A stretch of 64,000 nt of DNA from Capitulum mitella. Lineage: Eukaryota; Arthropoda; Thecostraca; Pollicipedomorpha; Pollicipedidae. Positions 1-11,960 of the stretch are shown here, one piece after another. Each line of letters starts with the position of its first letter. Within the stretch, counting starts at the first letter, position 1. The notes below the pieces were generated by a model, which made no database searches, was not told where the DNA came from, and was given only the letters and a program-made list of their open reading frames with translations. The stretch spans positions 36,613,293 to 36,677,292 of the forward strand of contig CP099839.1 in the NCBI GenBank assembly GCA_030062745.1. Reading direction: 5' to 3'. Made by a program: the position numbers and the translations under genes.

Positions 1-910
1 GCGTCGTTTTGCGATGGCTTGTTGGCATTCCGGGGTCCACCAAGGCGCTGATGCCTTATTTCGGGTTTTTTTTTATTTTGGGACGGTGGCCTGTGCTGCT
101 GAGCTGATGGCTCCTAAGACCTCACTTATGGTGTGGTCCGTTGAATTTACTAGTGCGAGGTCCACCATAGCCTCGTATTTTGGCCAGTCCGCCCTTTTTA
201 AATTCCATGTGGGTGCGTGGAGTTTGGTATGGTGGATTGCAGCGGAGCTGAGCTTAATGTGTATTGGGTAGTGGTCGCTCAGTCCGGGGTCGTCCTCGAC
301 CGACCATTCAAAAAGATGACTAATTCGCGGGGTGCAGCACGAAATGTCTATTGCGCTGTCTACAGCCCCGTAATCTGGGGTTGTGTCTGGCGGCGGCCCC
401 GGTGTTTAGCAGTGTAAGATTTTGATTCTCCATAAATGTGTGTACCATGTGTCCTCTGTTGGTTGTTATGTGGCTCCCCCAGCTGGGGTGGTGAGCGTTT
501 ATGTCTCCCAGAATCAGCACTGGGTGTGGAAGTTGTGAGATGAGGGTGGTGAGGTCGTGTAGTGTGGGGTCTGGTTCTGTGGGTGGGAGGTATAATGAAA
601 TAATGGTGGTTTGTATGTGGTTGATTTTTAGGTTTATGGCTACGCAATTTAAGTGACTGTTTACGTTAATTCTGCTGTGGGGGATGCTGTTGGCAATGAG
701 AATGGCAGCTCCCCCTCTTCTGGTTGGCCCGTTGACATTGTCAACGTGCCACGTGAAGTTTGGAATGTGAGTCCAGTGGGAATCTGTGTCTCGCAGATGT
801 GTCTCCTGGAGGGCGGCCAGGAGGAGATTTTTGCGTTGTGTAGGTTCAGTTTTGAATTCGGTGAAGCGAGATGGAATGCCGCCCACATTCCATTGGAGAA
901 TGTGTGTCAT
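1..910 (-). pseudogene. LINE ORF2 fragment: APE endonuclease domain, frameshifted
   Basis: This would encode the endonuclease that nicks target DNA for target-primed reverse transcription. From the start at 910 the reading shows the LQWNVGG opening, ALQETHL (catalytic Glu region), RGGAAILI, and ILGDINAHHPSWGS (the Asp/Asn active-site block). That frame ends at 320. The true continuation lies in another frame from about 370 downward, with SAIDIS, FEWSVEDDPG and the LSDHYPI motif carrying the catalytic His. A one-base indel near 370-380 therefore breaks the ORF. The frame then stays open to the window edge. No RT domain is present here. Confidence 0.85.
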
Positions 911-913
911 GAT

Positions 914-1600
914 TTAAGACATGGGGACTGGAGTGGGACGGATACGGCGTGTCGTGGGGGTGTCGGAGACCGAATCCGCAAGGTTTAGGGGTCTGCGGAG
1001 ACGGCGTCGGGTCATGGCTGGCGGTGTGACACGCCGGACCAGGGAGGTGATGCTGGTTTTGGACCGGGTGATTGGCCCGGCTTGGGACTCAGTCTGGCAG
1101 GCCACGTTTGCCGTGGATGGCCTGTCACACTGAGTCCCGGTGGATGTCGTGGAGGCGGGAGCGCGGGTCTGAGAGGATTTGGATTGGGGCTTTATTGGGA
1201 CGTGGTGGGGGAGGGGTTTGGGTCCGGGTGGGGGGAGGGGGGGGAACTGAGTGGAGGAGAGGAGTTTGAGACCTGGAGTTGGGTGAGCGGGTTGGTGGGG
1301 TGCGGTCATCGGGAAAGGGTATGGCCACTCGGGGCGGCCGGTTGGGGGCTGGAGCGACCGTGGGTGGGGGGGATGGGGGAGCAGGCCTGGCTTCGCTGGG
1401 GGCGTCGCCAGGCCCAGGGTGGGCTGAGGGAAGGTGTGGGGGTAGGAGCAGGCCTGGCTTTGCGCCTGGAGCGCGTCGCCAGGCCCAAGGGGGGCCAAGG
1501 GGGGGGAAGTGCTGGAGGGATCGGGGGTGGGGAGGGTGAGGGAGCAGACCTGTCGGTTTGTAAAGGTACCTCGTTGAAGTGTTAACGGGCCGATGCTCAC
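914..1600 (-). CDS. LINE ORF1-like proline-rich protein (228 aa)
   Basis: This open frame ends with TAA three bases before the endonuclease ATG and in the same frame as it. The product is low-complexity and rich in Pro, Ser, Thr and Arg. It has no CCHC zinc knuckles or RRM-like motif that I can see, which is unusual for ORF1 of Jockey-like elements (often 400 aa or more with three knuckles). It may be a truncated or degenerate gag-like frame. Its role as ORF1 rests only on its position upstream of the endonuclease. Confidence 0.45.
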   Translation of the reverse strand: MSIGPLTLQRGTFTNRQVCSLTLPTPDPSSTSPPLAPLGPGDALQAQSQACSYPHTFPQPTLGLATPPAKPGLLPHPPHPRSLQPPTGRPEWPYPFPMTAPHQPAHPTPGLKLLSSTQFPPLPPPGPKPLPHHVPIKPQSKSSQTRAPASTTSTGTQCDRPSTANVACQTESQAGPITRSKTSITSLVRRVTPPAMTRRRLRRPLNLADSVSDTPTTRRIRPTPVPMS

Positions 1601-1930
1601 CTGTAAAGACGTTCCTGGCGACCTGGCGGATGCCTGTTACTGGTCGGCAGGGGCATCTTTACAGGAAAGCAGGGAGCTCCTGAATAATCGTTTAGGGGCA
1701 CCTGTTTGCCAGGGGGGCCACTGCCTGTCTGTAGAGGGCATTCTATCTGTCTGTAAAGGGCCCATGTCGACCTCTGGAGGCAGGGGCAGGGCCTTTTTCC
1801 ACACCGAAAAGAGATTCCTTCAGAGGCTGGCAGGGGTCCTTTATGGGTCTACAGGGGCCCTCCTCAAACAAGCAGTGAATTCCCCTACAAGCTAGCAGGG
1901 GCCCCTAAACGCTCATCCAGACCACGGGCC
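1600..1930. repeat. Short-motif repeat leader next to the LINE
   Basis: This stretch, 5' of the LINE ORF1, carries several copies of a CTGTAAAG-type motif (for example around 1558, 1601, 1655 and 1755) mixed with GGCAGGGGC/GGCCC blocks. It may be the element's 5' UTR promoter region. No gene is seen. Confidence 0.35.
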
Positions 1931-3769
1931 TCTCTTCATAGCACAAAGCCTCCTTGTATATTCGGAGGACGTTTTGTTTCGGTTCGTACATCGATTTTTT
2001 TTTTAATAGCGTAAGGTTGATTTTTCACGATTTTGCTTGGTGCAGTGACCGAAATTTCTGGGAGGGCAAAAACATAGCTTTGCCCCCCAGCCGTCAGGCT
2101 GGGGGGGGCGGCCGCCCCTCCTGCCCCCCCTTTTCCGCCGTCGCTGCTATGACCTAAAGTGGCAGTGCGCGAACCCTATAGGGGAAGCTGCCCAGTTTGC
2201 GCCACCTTTTCGAAAAATCGTCACGACGACTATGATATAGCAAAAATTGTTTCATTTCTATCTCATACATCTTTTCTGGTCTTTTGGCCACCAAAATATC
2301 TAGTGTTTTTGAATTTTAGTCTTTGCCTACTATGTTTTATTTGGTTTCTAGCAAGACGCTGCAAAAAGGCGCAATTAGGGCAACCCTGCCATATTTGCGC
2401 CACATGATGTGCCTAATTGCGCCACCATAGAAACGATACTCAGTTCCAGGCACTTCTGCGTCGGGTAAAGGTATAATGGATCACTACATAGTACACTGTC
2501 TGAACAGTTTCATTTATTATTCCTTCTGCAAATACTTCCTGATAGGTGGGGAGAGGTGCTCGGATCCCGACAAGATGCTGGGCAGACCCCATGGAGGTGA
2601 CCACATAAACGCATCCGATGGGTTTAGTGTCCATACCGCTATTGTGGTCCGAAAATGTCTCCCTCTCAAGTCCGAAAATAAAGCAGTCCTGCTTTTTCTA
2701 AATGTCGAAATAAGGTCACCGAAATCAAAAGGATTTTGGGGCATGAGAAGAGTAGAGAACTCTTCCCTTCAGGGTTTATTTTAGCGTGTCAACTAGGGAG
2801 CAAACTTCTGTTAATATATTAAGAATATATTAAAAAATGTATTTATAAATGTATAAAAAAGGCGGCTAAATCTTCCAATGGGGTAAGCACAGCGAAGCAG
2901 CTTGGCTCCGAAAGGTACAGAGATTGTGGTCACCGGCGAGCCAACCTCTCCAAATGAATTAGCCATAATATATAGAAAAAAAAGTGTTTACCCGCAAGAT
3001 TGATATGAGGCCCTTGTTCCACAGGTGTCGGCAGGATTCTCGGCCTGGAGACTGCCTGCGAGACTTGGGGGTGTTGATTACATGGTGAATGAGAAAAAAA
3101 TTGTGTTTGACATTAGTTTCCGCGGTCCATGTGGACGACGGGGGCTGAACAGACTTCGAGGCAGGGGGAGAGGAGGACTGACGGCTACAGCCCTCCCAAG
3201 GAGGCTCTGGCAACGGTTCTGCCTCGCTTTAAATGTGTCCCTTCTGCAGCCCAAATCCCTTCCCCTTGATTCTCGATTTAATTGGGTCCCAGCCTCGTGC
3301 GAAACGCCGAAACCACTATCAGTACACCGTTGCTTAGTCCTGCCCTGATTGTGCTAATGGCGCAACTGGGCCCGGTAAATGGTGGCGCAAAAAAAGGCAA
3401 TGGCTCCACCACTAACAAAACTACCCGCGGATAAAAAAAACGCAAGCACGTATCATCTCTTTTCTGGTCAAATAAAAAGCGTAATTGCACAACGGACGCA
3501 CTGTGAGGGGTCCGTTTTGCACCACGGTATTGATAGAACAGTTATACATGGGTATCACAAGCCGGAAAATTATTTGAAACTTGCACTGAAACTTCACGGA
3601 CGCACCACACGTCTGAAACGTTGCGAGGAAGAGGAAGGGAAGAGGAAAGGATCGAATGTGCAGCCCTCGGAAAATATCTTTTCATCTGCCAATCCGCTCT
3701 CTCATTTAGGAGATAATGGGGGATGGTGCAATTAAGCAGGGTGGCGCCCATTGGGCAGTTTCCCCTGTC
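1931..3769. other. Gene-free stretch
   Basis: I see no conserved coding segment. The stretch holds a perfect 12-bp inverted repeat (2368-2379 with 2412-2423, GGCGCAATTAGG type), scattered GCGCC-rich motifs at 2160-2430 and 3340-3500 that look like copies of one another, and homopolymer tracts. Small ORFs here lack recognisable features. Confidence 0.5.
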
Positions 3770-4450
3770 ATAACAGCCGTAAAATGGAATTTTAGAAACA
3801 GAGTAAATTCAAATGATTGAAAACGTTTTCAAATAATACGAAATGCACACAAGATCATTCCAAGTGACTCTAAGGTCATTTGAGGTCATTTAAGGTCAAA
3901 GGTCATAGGGTTGATCTGAAGAACATGTGATCATGGCAGTTCCCCTTTTTCATGTCCCGGGCGCTGCCTATGCTAACATTATACAAACACTGAAACACGA
4001 TTAATACTTCTTCAGCATAACATGACTAGCAAAAGCTAAAAAAGTGTTTTTATTTTTTCGTTAATTCGGTCTTCGAAAAATTAGTCCTCCTGTTTTTGAA
4101 ACCCTGCGAACGCCTATGAATTTTCTCAAAATTTCAAATGTATGAACCCATGGTAAAATTCCCATTTACAGTCTCCTGATTCGTGTCAATTTCATCAAAA
4201 TCGGTCCATAAACAACAAAGTTATAACGAGCCTAAAAGTATCCCCCATTTTAACTTTTTCCCCTGTATCCACCCCTTTCAAAATTTTGGAAACTTTTTTT
4301 TATAAAGATGTAGTTCACGTCACGGCAAATCGATTGCCGTTTGTTGCGATGAAATCGGACCAGTTGTTCTTGAGATCTCAAGGTGGGCCGAATTTGCCTC
4401 CCCCTGCCGGGAATCGGCCATACCGTCGAGCCCTTCGGGAATAGGGTTAA
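3770..4450 (-). mobile_element. Truncated copy of the TTAA-flanked (piggyBac-like) element
   Basis: Read on the minus strand from 4450 to about 3770, this matches the plus-strand sequence from 59924 to about 60600: a TTAA followed by CCCTATTCCCG, a GAGATCTC-containing block, an AAAATTTTGAAA-type block, the TCGGTCCATAAACAACAAAG block, TAATGTTAGCATAGG and a CATGTCCC block. The TTAA at 4447-4450 is the outer edge. The match stops near 3770, so the other end is missing. No transposase frame is present. Confidence 0.7.
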
Positions 4451-6640
4451 ATCTTTGAGGGGCCTTCATTACCTTCAGGGGACCCACATTCAGGAACAGA
4501 GTTTTAAGTCGGACGAGGCAATGTTTGCGGGCTCTCTCAAAACACCAAAGGCCCTCTCAAAAAACTTGAGGGTTTTACGAAAAACTCCAATAGAACCTCA
4601 AGATGAATTCAAAAAGGGCGCCTGAGACCACGGGCAGAGCCCTGTCTTGATGGAGAATTCATCTAAAGGGCCCATTGTCGTTTTTGTGGGCCCTCAGTTC
4701 TCTGAGCAGGGCCTTTGTCATCGTATTTTCAGAATAACTCCTAACAATTTCTTAGCGTGGTTTTAAAATTGCTTATGAATGCTTTATGGGTTATCTGAAC
4801 ACATCAAGGGTCCTCTCATTAAGAACACCACAAAAACTCTAATGACGCTTTGGATAAATGCGGAGAAGGGCTCCTCGCATCTCATGGAGCGCCCGTGAGG
4901 TGGGGGTTGTTGGAGCACCCAATTCCAAGTTGGAGCCCCCTCAGTTCTGCCCCCTATCATTTTCACACGGCGACACCCCTTAGTGTAATATACATTATCT
5001 TATATAAATCGTTTCTTCAAAACAACCGCCATCGGTCAAAACAAAGTGCCTTAAATCCGTCGAGAAACTCACATTTGGGGTAACTTAGGTTGTGGGCCCT
5101 CCTCGACTCTGTCCCTCCCTCTCCCCAAAACTATTTACACAAAACGACACTCCTAGCTATGGGGCATCGGTAGTGTTCAAGGGGCCCCCAGCATTGGGGC
5201 CCTTCATTTTCTAGGCCCCCTCCGGAAAAAGTCCTAGCTTCACTATTGTGAACATGTATAGGTGCTCTAAAAGGAGTTTTTCAGACATTTACGGATACAA
5301 AACAATTCAGGCATTGTCTTCAGCCGTCCTTTCTCTTTTCATTATACAGCGGCTAACAGGGGTGTCGATTTCTGTAAAAGATTGGAAGGGCCGAGCCTCG
5401 GGCCCAGTAACCTAACCTCCCTCAAATGTGGGTTTCTCAACGGATTTAGTCCACTTGATTTTGACGAACGGAAATTTATGACTTTTTTGTTAATGTTTGT
5501 CAAATAAAAAATTGCACTGAACCCCATATATATGTGTATACATGTATCTATATATGCATGTATATCTATATATGCATGTATAGAAGATAGAAAAATAGAT
5601 AATTACATCGATTTGGACTTTATTCTTTACTTCCTGCCTGTCTCTCATCTATTGCGGCCAATGTTTCGCTACTATTACTCATTTCCCTTCAAAACGGGCA
5701 GAAAATATTGCGTGGGCCTCCGGCCAACATTGGGTGGACCCAAAGCCACATTGGGTGGGCCGTGGCCCTCTCAAAAGAATGTAAATCGACACCCGTGGCA
5801 GCTAAAACAGGTGAACTACAATGAACAAGTCCATGAAGGAAAGGCAAAGGTTTTCATCTCAGAACTTTTTTTCGTTAACAGCATTTCGTCAACAACTATA
5901 CGTTTTGCTGTAGCTGAACGTCCCCTTGTTGCAATGATAAGGAGACCGGCAGTGAACGTGCTGCTAACATGAAGCCCATTGCCAGAAGACAGTTATTTCT
6001 GAAATGGTTGAGGAGTGTCTATTGCATCGGCGTGAGCCAACTACACTGTCCTGGTGTCGTCACCATCTCCCGGGCGACGCCGCTTTGGCCTGGAGCTGCC
6101 CCGTGACGTCACAGCAGCCTGCCGTGCCGCGGGCCGCCCGGCAGGTGTTGACGGAACACTGGGTCTGCCATCGCCCGTCACCGGCCGACGACAGCACCGC
6201 GCTAACGAGCCGCGGCAGCCGGCAGTGGACAGCCGTGGCCCCGGAGACGGGCCCACACAGGCCATCGCGTCGTTGCTCCCATCCCAACACACGGCCAGCC
6301 GGCACCCGGCCGCCGCTGAAAATCGCCGCTTTCGGCAGGCTAGACTTCAATTATTCACCCGGTCGACGGCAGGATTTAAACGACTTATGCCTGTGAATGT
6401 TTGCTGGCAGGCGATGACCGGACTTTGGACCGCTCGAACGTCCTTCACCTTCTGAACTACACAAGTACTGATATCTCAAAACACCCCAGGCTTGGTAGCT
6501 GTGGATCGGTCGCTCTGTGCCCTCTGCATCATCCGTATGCCGGGATGATGACGACAGATGCACCATAGTCACTTGGCCCACTTGAACACAACCGTCGTCA
6601 TAAAACTGTACAGACGTTGCCACATGTTTCCAAGGCGGTT
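4451..6640. other. Gene-free stretch with a short AT tract and an orphan CpG-rich block
   Basis: No coding exon is recognised. Bases 5527-5583 are a (TATATGCATG)-like low-complexity tract. Bases about 6040-6345 are markedly GC- and CpG-rich compared with both flanks, but no exon with a recognisable protein family is attached. It could be an unannotated first exon or a regulatory element. Confidence 0.45.
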
Positions 6641-6799
6641 GTTGTTCGCCTTATGTTCACGATTTATCAAATTTCTGGCAAAGCCTGCAGCGTGCAAACT
6701 CCGGAGAAGAGCCCAGTAAAAATTTCCTACAAAGGGATATAAAGCAACTTGCCTGCGTTTCGTCTGAGCCGCGTTCTAAACCACCCCAGCTAACCCAGT

Positions 6800-8110
6800 A
6801 CCGTTTGGGGGTATCAAATAGAGCAAACCTCTCGGTTTTTCGTGAACAACTTCTTAAACGTTACAGCCAGCGCAACCAAAGCTTGCAATACCCGTTAATC
6901 AATCAATTCTGCATATTTCGACATCAAAATCATTTTCGTGGTAAGTCAGGTCATGGAGATGCGATTTCATAAGCGAACCCTTGCATGCGTGTTTTCGCCT
7001 CTCTGGGCACTGGTGCGAAAATGCTTCGTTTTTTGTAATACTCGCGAATATACGGTACGGATAATTTGGATTTACATGGGGCACGGTACGGATAACTTGG
7101 ATTTACATGGGGCACGCATGCATGATGGCAATTGGACTGGTTTGCACAGGCGCAGATAAGAGGGAGGACGGGGGTCCGGGCCCCCTCCCCTAAGCCCGAA
7201 TTTTTTGTGAAAACCATTGCACATCGCCTTGCCGGCCGGCGGTTCTCGCATGATTTCAGTTCACACTGAGCTACCCCCCTTAAGAATATCCTGGCTGCGC
7301 CCCTGCTGATTTACATTGAGGATGATAGAAATGTTTGGCGCTGACCTTCCCCATCGTTCAAGCAATACAAATCTACAGCGCCTCTTCGCAAGGTGCACCC
7401 AATGCAACGTGAGGTCATGTCAGGTCACGTTATAGGTGGATGTCAAAACGAAATGAAATGCAGGATTGTCCATGGAGGATCGTTCTGTAGTAGCAGAGAG
7501 CAATTATTGTTCCTAGTCAGAAAAAGGAAAATAAAATGTGTCCTGACCTGGCTTGACCTTGACCCGACAAAGAGCAGACAGAGCAGATTCAGTTATCACG
7601 AGATGTCATTTTAGTTCTGTATTTGACACAGTTAAGAATCCCAGCGAGCAATTATTGCTCTTTGTCAGGAAAAGTAATGCAACCTTATCTGCATGACCTA
7701 GACTGACCTCGACTGGACTGAAAGCAGGTTATGTAAAACTCATCATCAGGAGATTTCACTTCCGTCCTTTTTGTCGCGTGGATCAACGCGGCTGCGAGTA
7801 AGTATCGATCTTTAGCATGAGCTAAAGTAAGACCAAATTTTCGCTTGGCCTAGGCTAAGCTTGACCCAACATTTCTAATACTTTGGCATGTGTCTAATGC
7901 AGAAGATCGTGACCTTTCGTTTGATGCCCAGCTGAAGACACTAAGACCAGCATTAACGATGAGATGATGGACGAACCGGTGCCAGTTTTTCCGACGTCGT
8001 GTTATGCGTTTTATGTGACCTGTGACGTCATCATTCACATGATCAGAGCTTACGTAGCATTTTCTGAATCGCAAGACTCAGGACTAGCGATTGGTAGTAG
8101 GCTGGTTCAG
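6800..8110 (+). repeat. Dispersed repeat family A, copy 1 (interrupted by a MITE)
   Basis: This is collinear and in the same orientation as 56090-57270. Shared blocks include the ATATCAAATAG start, TTTTACATATTTCGAC, CGCGAATAT with GGATTTACAT, CGCTGACCTTCCCCA, GAGGTCAT.TCAGGTC, ATGTCAAAACGAAATGA, GACAAAGAGCAGACAGAGCAGAT, and GAATCGC.A.ACTCAGGACTA. The copy has no long ORF. Unlike copy 2 it carries an extra block at 7147-7305 (the MITE). Blocks resembling its end recur at 12420-12520, so the family may contain internal tandem units. Confidence 0.75.
7147..7305. mobile_element. MITE-like element, CAGGGGCGCAGCC termini, copy 1
   Basis: This is a 159-bp block that ends in GGCTGCGCCCCTG and starts with CAGGCGCAG, giving imperfect terminal inverted repeats. 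The inside shares TTTTTTGTGAAAACCATTGCACATCG and neighbouring sequence with 29226-29387. The other copy of repeat A (56090-57270) lacks this block, so it is a later insertion. A clean target duplication is not obvious. Confidence 0.6.
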
Positions 8111-8321
8111 ATATGACGGTTAGATCCTGAGATAATAGGGGGTGCCCATTTTGACTCTTTTTTGGCATAACTTCACCCCCAATTTTCAGTGTCACTGCTT
8201 AAGTAACACAGACACCTTTTGACAAGAAATAGTTGTCCGAGTCGCCATGGGTCAGATCACATGGAGTCGTTACCTGGACCATGGTTTTCAAGTACTGGAT
8301 GTTAGAATCATATCATATAAC

Positions 8322-11300
8322 CATAGGTGGGCATCGTTACTAAAAAATGTAACTTCGTTACTCGTTACTCCGTTACTCAAAAAAGCCAGTCCGTTACTCG
8401 TTACTCCGTTACTCTGGCTTAAAAAGTAACGGAAGTTACCGTTACTCCGTTATTTCGTTACTTTTTTAAATGCAGTGAAAACCAAGCGAACGCGGGTTTT
8501 AAGTCTTTTATGCTGCTTTGTGGTTGTAAAACGCATTCCATATACAAAGGGGAGAAACAAAAAGCGCTTACCCAAAACACTCCGCTAGCTGCCCACTGCC
8601 CTCACCAGCCGTTGTAGAGTCAGCGGCGCCGGGACAACAGCCACGGCGGGTATTCTACCACTGTGTTAGCCACAATGTTCAAACCAACGAATTCCTGTTC
8701 ATTGCCCGCGGCGCCGACGGAGCGGGAACAACCGGCGCTGGAGCGGACGCATGCAAAATGCGACAAACAGCGGACATCTATCGACTGGGTTTGATCAACA
8801 ATGCCTCTCGAAGTATCCGCCCTGAACATAATGGTCTCCGTTCAGAGCTCGTTTCGGTCTCGCGAACTTCTTGTTTTGTTTTGAAATTATGAGTGTGTAT
8901 TAGTTTGTGTACGAGCGCATGCGTGGAGGTAAGATTCCTGATTTACCTGACGTTTTTTTAATACCAAACGACGAAGGACTCAAAAAAACGTGACTGATAT
9001 GGATTTTATTATTGTGAAATAAAAGACTAAAAAAAGGTGCTTTAGTACCTCTTCAGCACCCTTGAAAAGACAAATTAGCTATAAAAACATGGTCATAAGT
9101 AAGATGCAACGGAGGATGTTAGCCGTTCACAAGTGGAACATTTTGGAACGATGACGTGACCTGACCTGACCCCTGTGAAAGGCCAAAATTGATATCAATG
9201 AACTCGCTATTGTCTTACGGTTCAGTATATGTCGCTTAAGTTCAGCTTTTCAGGGACAAGGTATTGTGTCTATTTACCTAATTCCAAGGACGTGGTTTGA
9301 CCTTTCATGGCGTCTGGTGGCCTCAAAATTGACCTGAGGTCAAAACTCTTGAATGTTTTCGTCTCGATTTGACAAAACCTTTCCGCCGGTGTTTTCCTTT
9401 TTCCGCGCGATATATGGGAGCCGAGATCCTGGGAGGTGCGGAAATCCGCGCTCCCCCTCCGGCCGGGCAAAGGGCATTCTGAGCCCGGCCGGAGATGGGT
9501 TAAAAACACTTCATTTAACCCTATTCCCTGTGGGGAGATTCTGCTACCCGTGTCTTTTTCTTGTCGCTCCCCACGGTTTGCCGCAGCGCCACAAGATTTT
9601 CTGGCATTTCATGGAATTGATACACACGTGTTTTGTCAACATTTAAAAAAAAATCGGTCCCGCAGAGTCGGTTCCAAGCCCCCGTTTTCGGCGGTAATGT
9701 GCTGTGCGTGAAGCTGCAAAGTTGTGCGGTTCACTATCGTGACATTCTGAGTAGAAATAAAGATCACTGACTCATTTATATGGTCATACACATCCTAAAT
9801 AATGCGCATGCACACACATTTTCAGGCGAACGCACACCCAGGTACTGAAAAAATGGGGGAGCACACTACTGTGCTTATGGTGCGCTCCGAATTTTGTTTA
9901 CCTGGATCCACCTCTGCGCTACATATAAACTTAAACTGGCTTGCTAGTTGTACATCTGATGTTTATATCACCCAAAACAAACAAAAACAAAGGAAATTTC
10001 TTATTTCAAAATCACCCTTCTTGCCCTCCTGGAACTGCCTATGGTTTTCTTTTTTAAATTTCAGCTTTCGGTATATAAAAGACTTGGACATTCCAAGCTG
10101 AACCGTGTTATTCCCATGAAAATTGGTTGGTAAATACGGCCGCAGTGACCTTTCAGAAATCCCGAAATTTTGGAGTTTGTTTGCCCCCACGCCCTATTTT
10201 CGCATTTTTGAATTTTTGGGGTCCGGAGTTGGAGATCTCGTTGAAACATATTACATGGCATTCATCCCATCAACATTGGACGAATGCATCTCGAGATCTC
10301 TGGAAGGGCGGGAGGGAGGGGCAGAATTGGTAACCTTCACCATTCGGCCAATGCTTTTTTCGAAGGTGCAAAGTGGCAACGGCTCATATCATGTTTGAGT
10401 TTGGGTCCTCACTTCTGCGTCTACAAAAAATAATGTGTCGCCAAAGGTGTTTTGGCCAGTTGATATTTTTTTCGGGAACGCAGGAGTGGGAACTCGAATC
10501 GCATGGACAATGTAGCCTGTCCTCCAAGTTAAAAATGATTTAACTTAACCTAACCTAAAACCTACTGTATGGTTGCAGGGATTGCCCTAAATGGGCATGT
10601 AAAACTAATTTTTTGTTAGGTTCAATTTGCCTGTTTTTTGGTTTGGTTAGCTCGTATCGGCTGAAGGCAAACATGTGTCAACTGAATCAAAATTCAAGAG
10701 TTACCTAACCAAGTCAGTTTACACATCCAGTAGGGGCCAGTGCTTAGAAAAATACCTGAATGGGCTAAATTGTTCACACAACTTGTGTTGCCACTTCCGC
10801 GTCTCTAAAAATTACACGTAAGCGTCGGCCGAAAGGTAGATTACCGCAGATCTGCCCCCCCCCAGGTTAATGTGAATCTCACTGCCTGCAGAAAATATCG
10901 TTAAGGCAAATAGTCCAAGCAATAGTCGACAAGCTTCAGAATTATGCTGCACTACTGACAACTTATTGTGCACATTCTGTTCTCACCTGGAAATACCGTA
11001 AATAATGCTTCCTCTTGATATGTGCCTTTAGGTTTGAAAGGCTACTCTTGTGACTCTTGATTATAACCTCTTTCGGTCCGCACAGGACATACGTAAAAAT
11101 GACGTTTTTCCCCTCCTCCTTAAACTCAAAGTACGTTTCTAGATGTGGCCATGGGTGACCCAGACCGGGCTCGTCCTCTGCCTCGAAGCTGAGGCACCGT
11201 CGGACTCGGAGTCAGGTTTTCGACCTCCAGTGGCGGCGTAAAGACGCCTTGATGGGACATTTTAGTGTCAAGTAGTTAAAATTTCAGGCCAGTCAAGAAT

Positions 11301-11960
11301 CAATCACCCCATAGACATCACAGATCCAAGGCCATGGCGGCAGTAATCATGTGCTCAACAGCCTTGAGTGATCTTGGCGGGGAACCGTGTGGCGGTGGTA
11401 AGCAATCCGTGACTAACTTGAGACAACATTGAAAACTGCCGTCAGCTGGCTGTTCCAGTATAAATGACAATAACTTTGATATCTTTTAGCCTGAAAAATG
11501 ACGACTGAGTAATTTATCATTTTAAGTCATATCAAAGTTACGCATAATTCAATACTTTTGTCCCAAAAGAGACCAAAGTCAGCTGGCCTTTATACTGAAC
11601 CATTGCCGCCAGCTTGCCGTCAACGTTTATCAGCTGGCGAATATTGTCAACAAGTCGACTCCGCGATTGTCAGCTGAGTGCGCGCCCAGCCGCGCTTGTA
11701 TCGCCGCACGCTATTGGGTGTTGGCTATTCAAGTAGCCAATGGCGTGTGCCGATGCAAATAAAGCCGGGCGGTGTCTGTAAGGAGTTTAAAAAGTAACGG
11801 AGTAACGGAGTAACGGACCAAAAGTACGGGGTAACGGACCACAAAAGTAACTTCCGTTACTCAGTCCGTTACAGTAAAATAAAAGTAACGGGTCCGTTAC
11901 TCCGTTACTCAAAAAAGTAACTTCGTTAGTAACGGAGTAACGGATCAGTGCCCACCTATG
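8322..11960. mobile_element. hAT-like DNA transposon, 3,639 bp, non-autonomous
   Basis: The element starts CATAGGTGGGCA and ends with the exact inverse TGCCCACCTATG. It is flanked on both sides by the same 8 bp, CATATAAC (8314-8321 and 11961-11968). An 8-bp duplication plus short terminal inverted repeats containing GTGGGCA is the hallmark of the hAT superfamily. Both ends carry dense GTTACT/AGTAAC arrays (about 8336-8465 and 11790-11945) in opposite orientation, like subterminal transposase-binding repeats. No hAT transposase (DDE or dimerisation domain) can be read inside, so this copy must be mobilised in trans. It interrupts repeat DNA of the family-A type. Confidence 0.85.
9515..9540 (+). 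mobile_element. Possible TTAA-flanked element end inside the hAT element
   Basis: TTAA followed by CCCTATTCCC repeats the terminus of the element at 59924. A GGGTTAA lies just upstream (about 9498-9504) in the opposite sense. No partner end is identified, so this may be a nested remnant. Confidence 0.35.

Larger units (their letters stand above)
1..1600 (-). mobile_element. Non-LTR (LINE) retrotransposon, 5' part, decayed, runs off the left edge
   Basis: Two open frames on the minus strand have the order expected of a LINE: a proline-rich ORF1 (1600 to 914), then an ORF2 starting with an APE-type endonuclease (910 to about 320). Past a frame break the endonuclease continues to base 1. Near the edge the reading contains the PWWTPECQ-like segment that links endonuclease and reverse transcriptase in Jockey/I-type elements, so the reverse transcriptase should lie left of the window. 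The clade is inferred from endonuclease style only. The copy is broken by at least one frameshift and is probably not autonomous. Confidence 0.85.

Noticed and set aside
1082-1585. Gly-rich plus-strand ORFs opposite LINE ORF1
   Set aside because: They are antisense shadows of the proline-rich ORF1 codons (CCN gives NGG).
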